Shown: one piece after another, positions 60,721 to 64,000 of the stretch
Position numbering within the stretch: position 1 is the stretch's first letter
Layout: each line of letters opens with the position of its first letter
Assembly: GCF_002206625.1 (NCBI RefSeq)
Contig: NZ_NGUP01000001.1
Span: 124,001-188,000, forward strand
Source of the DNA: Polynucleobacter campilacus
Lineage (GTDB): Bacteria > Pseudomonadota > Gammaproteobacteria > Burkholderiales > Burkholderiaceae
Reading direction: 5' to 3'
DNA length: 64,000 bases
The notes under the pieces: model-generated
What the model was told of the DNA's origin: nothing
What the model saw: only the letters and a program-made list of their open reading frames with translations
The model's database searches: none
Position numbers and translations under genes: made by a program

Positions 60721-61737
60721 ATGTTCAATGATCTGCGTAGGATAATAAATAATGCTGTGAGTCTGAAGTTTGCATCTTGGGGACTCATTTTTGTAGCTTT
60801 AAATTCTGTCTCAGTGGGTCTCAGTGCTCAAGGCTACCCGTCTAAACCAATTACTTTAATTGCCCCCTATACTGCGGGCGGAGATAGTGATTTTTCTGGT
60901 AGAAACTTGGCATCAGTTGCGACCAAGTTGATGAACCAGCCTTTGATTGTTCAAAATATTGTCGGCGCATCAGGAACCATTGGTTCCCTGAAGGTTCGGA
61001 ATAGCACGCCCGATGGCTATACCTTATTGATCTCGCGAGTTGGCTCTCAGGCTATTGTGCCTGCGCTCGATAGTAAAACTCCCTATAAGTGGAATGATTT
61101 TACTTTTATCAGTTTGTTGGATTTAAATCCTATGGTGTGCGTTGTTAAAAGCGATTCACCTTATAAAAATATGAGGGATCTACTCGGGGCCCTTCGATCC
61201 GATCCAGGTAAGCTCAACTATGCAACTGCTGGCCCAGGCACTTCTCAGCATTTATCGGTTGAGATCTTACTAAATGCAGCTAACTTACCTTCTTCAGCAG
61301 CTGCAATGATTCCTTATAAGAGTGCTGGGGAAAGTAGTGCTGCCTTACTCGGAAATCAAGTCGATTTTGTTTGCAACACGATGACCACCTTGGCTGGCCA
61401 AATTAAAGGCGGGAGTATGCGCGGCTTAATGGTATCTACACCAGATAGGCTGAAAGATTTCCCTGATATCCCTTCTAGTCGTGAGTTGGGATTAAATCAA
61501 TTCGAGCAGGCAACAGGATGGAGCGGTTTATTTGGTCCGCCGGGTTTGCCTCAAGATGTAGTAGATAAGTGGGTTGAAGTTCTAAAGAAAGTAGCTCAAG
61601 ATCCCGCATGGGAGAATGCTAATAAAACAGCGGGTGCGATAGCCGCTATTCGGTCTCCAGCCGAAACTGACCAATTTGTGAAGCAACAAGTTCTGCTTTA
61701 TGAAAGACTTGGTACTAATCTGGGTTTACGTAAATAG
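60721..61737 (+). CDS. Bug/TctC family substrate-binding protein
   Basis: GYPSKPITLIAPYTAGGDSDFSGRNLA, PDGYTLLISRVGS, IPYKSAGESSAALLGNQVDF; ATG 60721. Confidence 0.9.
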   Translation: MFNDLRRIINNAVSLKFASWGLIFVALNSVSVGLSAQGYPSKPITLIAPYTAGGDSDFSGRNLASVATKLMNQPLIVQNIVGASGTIGSLKVRNSTPDGYTLLISRVGSQAIVPALDSKTPYKWNDFTFISLLDLNPMVCVVKSDSPYKNMRDLLGALRSDPGKLNYATAGPGTSQHLSVEILLNAANLPSSAAAMIPYKSAGESSAALLGNQVDFVCNTMTTLAGQIKGGSMRGLMVSTPDRLKDFPDIPSSRELGLNQFEQATGWSGLFGPPGLPQDVVDKWVEVLKKVAQDPAWENANKTAGAIAAIRSPAETDQFVKQQVLLYERLGTNLGLRK

Positions 61738-61783
61738 CTTTCTGGCTTACAGGTAAACGCTGGGCAGAGAGAAATTGGCTACG

Positions 61784-61804
61784 CAGTAATTCTATTACTG
61801 TTTT
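61784..61804 (+). terminator. Short Rho-independent terminator between the Bug gene and comEC
   Basis: CAGTAAT-TCT-ATTACTG followed by TTTT. Confidence 0.6.
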
Positions 61805-61806
61805 AG

Positions 61807-64000
61807 TTGGCTCTCTGCGCTGGCAATTCACGCTTAACCAAGCTTCTTAAGGTCTTGCGCTTAGCGATTACGGCGTTTATCGCCGGGGGATCATTCCTTT
61901 TCTTTTTGCCAGAGTTGCCCCTGTATTGGATGTCAGGATGTTTTCTGCTTGGCATGATTTTTTTATTCTTGGCTTATGTTGAAAAACCACTAAGTTATGT
62001 TCGTAAATTAGCCATTATTACTTTCGTATTCGTGCTGGGCTTTGCTTGGAATGCTCGCTATGCCGAGAATCGATTACACAATGTCCTTTCTCCAGAAATG
62101 GAGGGCAAAGAATTAACAATAGAAGGGCGTATAGCCGCACTACCTCAAGGAAATATAGAAGGTGCTAAGTTTGCATTTGAAATAGATGACGCCACAGCCA
62201 CACTTCCTCGGCGCATCTATTTAAGTTGGCAGCCTGCGTGGAGAAACCCGCAAGCAATCCCTGAGATTGTGCCGGGTCAACGCTGGGGGTTCAAAGTAAA
62301 ACTCAAGCGTCCTTACGGTTCGCTCAATCCATATACCTTTGACTTTGAGCGTTGGTCCTTTCATCAGGATTTTGGGGCCAGTGGCTCAGTAAGGTCTGGA
62401 GAGCTCTTGCTCTCAAGAGATATTAGTCTCACAGAATTTGAGTTGCGTATGGAATTAGCACGTTGGAAGTTGCGCAAAAAGATTCAATCTATGCTGCCAG
62501 CAGATGCCCGCTATGCTGGTGTGATGATTGCCTTGGTAATGGGCGATCAAAATGCAATTGAACAGGATGACTGGCGAGTATTTAATGCTACCGGTATTGG
62601 CCATTTAATTTCCATATCAGGGTTACATGTAACGATGTTGGCTAGCGTTGGTGCGTCTATAGCAGCATTTATTTGGCGACGCCGATCTTGGCCGCTACTC
62701 ATCCCTGTTGGCAAGGTTGCTGCAATCGCTGGGTTTTTGACAGCATTTATTTACGCGTGGTTGGCGGGCTTTCAGATACCTGCGCAAAGAACGATGTATA
62801 TGGTTGGTGTAGTGGCATATGCGCTATGGTCTGGCAAAAATCCGAGATCTTTTGATATTTGGTGGTGGGCATTAGCATTTGTTTTATTGATTGATCCAAT
62901 GGCACCCTATACCCCTGGATTTTGGTTGTCGTTTGGTGCGGTTGCTGCCATCCTATTCGCGATGGGAAATTCATCAGGCTTGCTCGGCATACCCACCGGT
63001 AAAGAATTAGAAGTTCATTGGATTTATCGCATCACTCAAGCCTTACGTGAAGCCTGTCGAGTGCAAGCAGTTATGACCATTGCATTACTCCCATTGACTT
63101 TATATTGGTTCTATCAAGTATCACTAGTGTCGCTATTGGCTAATGCCTTTGCAATTCCCCTGGTTAGTTATGTTGTGACACCTTTAGCTATCGCTGGAGC
63201 ATTGTTACCGGAATTTATTGGGAAGTGGCTTGTATTGCTAGCCCATATGGCAATGGAGTATCTCGCAGTCGCATTAGATTGGATGGCTAACTGGAATTGG
63301 TCAGTGGTCTGGGCGCCTCACCCGGAGTGGTGGACCTTACTTTTATCTATCGCTGGAATTATTTATGCCATTCGCCCAGGAAGTTTGATCGATGAGTGGA
63401 GAAGGCGTACTTTAGCTTTAACTCTATCCATCCCTTTGTTCATTCCGCTACTCAGTTTTTCAAATCTAAGCGCTTTAGCTGTGGGCGAATTCCGGGCAAC
63501 TGTTCTAGATATTGGCCAAGGTACGTCAGTCTTGCTGGAGACAGCAAATAAGAAATTACTCTATGACACTGGACCCATTCAAGGAAAGAAGGATGATGCA
63601 GGGCAGCGCGTGATTCTGCCTTATTTGCGCGGTAGAGGTATTGATCAAATAGATCGCATGGTGATTAGCCATAGTGATAGTGATCATGTGGGCGGGGCAG
63701 CTACCTTACTAAAGCAAATTCAGTTTGATTCCATGATGGGTTCATTGCCCATTAATAATCCTTTGCTCCAAAATCTTCAATCTAGAAAAGTTCCCAGCAT
63801 CCCTTGTCGGTTTGGACAGCGTTGGATTTGGGATGGCGTTGAATTCATAGTGTGGCACCCAAGCGAAGATACACTTTTTGAGGATCAATATTCTAGAAAG
63901 CCAAATGAAGTGAGTTGCGTGCTCGAGGTTCGCAACCAGAATGCTTCTTTCTGGTTAACTGGTGATATAGAAAAGCAAGGTGAGGCTGAGATAGTGGAGC
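61807..64000 (+). CDS. comEC: DNA internalization-related competence protein ComEC/Rec2 (3' truncated by window; start TTG 61807 tentative)
   Basis: Own translation: open frame to the window end with GHLISISGLHVTMLA (Competence domain) and VLDIGQGTSVLLE...VISHSDSDHVGGA (metallo-beta-lactamase domain). Absent from the ORF track because no stop lies in the window. Confidence 0.92.
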   Translation, partial: MALCAGNSRLTKLLKVLRLAITAFIAGGSFLFFLPELPLYWMSGCFLLGMIFLFLAYVEKPLSYVRKLAIITFVFVLGFAWNARYAENRLHNVLSPEMEGKELTIEGRIAALPQGNIEGAKFAFEIDDATATLPRRIYLSWQPAWRNPQAIPEIVPGQRWGFKVKLKRPYGSLNPYTFDFERWSFHQDFGASGSVRSGELLLSRDISLTEFELRMELARWKLRKKIQSMLPADARYAGVMIALVMGDQNAIEQDDWRVFNATGIGHLISISGLHVTMLASVGASIAAFIWRRRSWPLLIPVGKVAAIAGFLTAFIYAWLAGFQIPAQRTMYMVGVVAYALWSGKNPRSFDIWWWALAFVLLIDPMAPYTPGFWLSFGAVAAILFAMGNSSGLLGIPTGKELEVHWIYRITQALREACRVQAVMTIALLPLTLYWFYQVSLVSLLANAFAIPLVSYVVTPLAIAGALLPEFIGKWLVLLAHMAMEYLAVALDWMANWNWSVVWAPHPEWWTLLLSIAGIIYAIRPGSLIDEWRRRTLALTLSIPLFIPLLSFSNLSALAVGEFRATVLDIGQGTSVLLETANKKLLYDTGPIQGKKDDAGQRVILPYLRGRGIDQIDRMVISHSDSDHVGGAATLLKQIQFDSMMGSLPINNPLLQNLQSRKVPSIPCRFGQRWIWDGVEFIVWHPSEDTLFEDQYSRKPNEVSCVLEVRNQNASFWLTGDIEKQGEAEIVE

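Noticed and set aside
1-64000. CRISPR arrays, IS elements, prophage, toxin-antitoxin or defence systems
   Set aside because: No regularly spaced repeats, transposase/integrase motifs or recognisable defence gene families were seen on either strand.

Overview
This 64 kb window looks like a betaproteobacterial chromosome, most like Burkholderiales/Polynucleobacter. That assignment comes from gene content and order, not a database search. It is densely coding, and I saw no rRNA, tRNA, CRISPR array, IS element or prophage. Core blocks are: aminotransferase-hom-thrC-moeA-moaD-moaE; clpB; aceA; nth/rsxB; phaZ; aspartate/aromatic aminotransferase; uvrB; iscRSUA-hscBA-fdx; fpr; lysS-prfB-recJ; lolCD-tatD; and a comEC gene running off the right edge, which the ORF track misses. 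Accessory blocks are: (i) six orphan Bug/TctC-type solute-binding genes, one split by a +1 frameshift in an A9 tract; (ii) a CoA-transferase + Bug + thiolase-like + DUF35 cluster; (iii) a LysR-controlled locus encoding a second succinate dehydrogenase/fumarate reductase-like complex, a two-subunit class I fumarase/tartrate dehydratase and a TauE-like exporter with no ATG/GTG/TTG start at its apparent N-terminus; (iv) a probable 3-sulfolactate catabolic locus (Bug, slcC, comC, suyA, suyB, suyR, suyZ) ending in an orphan SoxCD-like sulfite/sulfane dehydrogenase. Sequence-level signals include the prfB programmed frameshift, a type-1 IscR-like box, a sigma32-like clpB promoter, several perfect inverted repeats in divergent promoters, and nested hairpins upstream of comEC.
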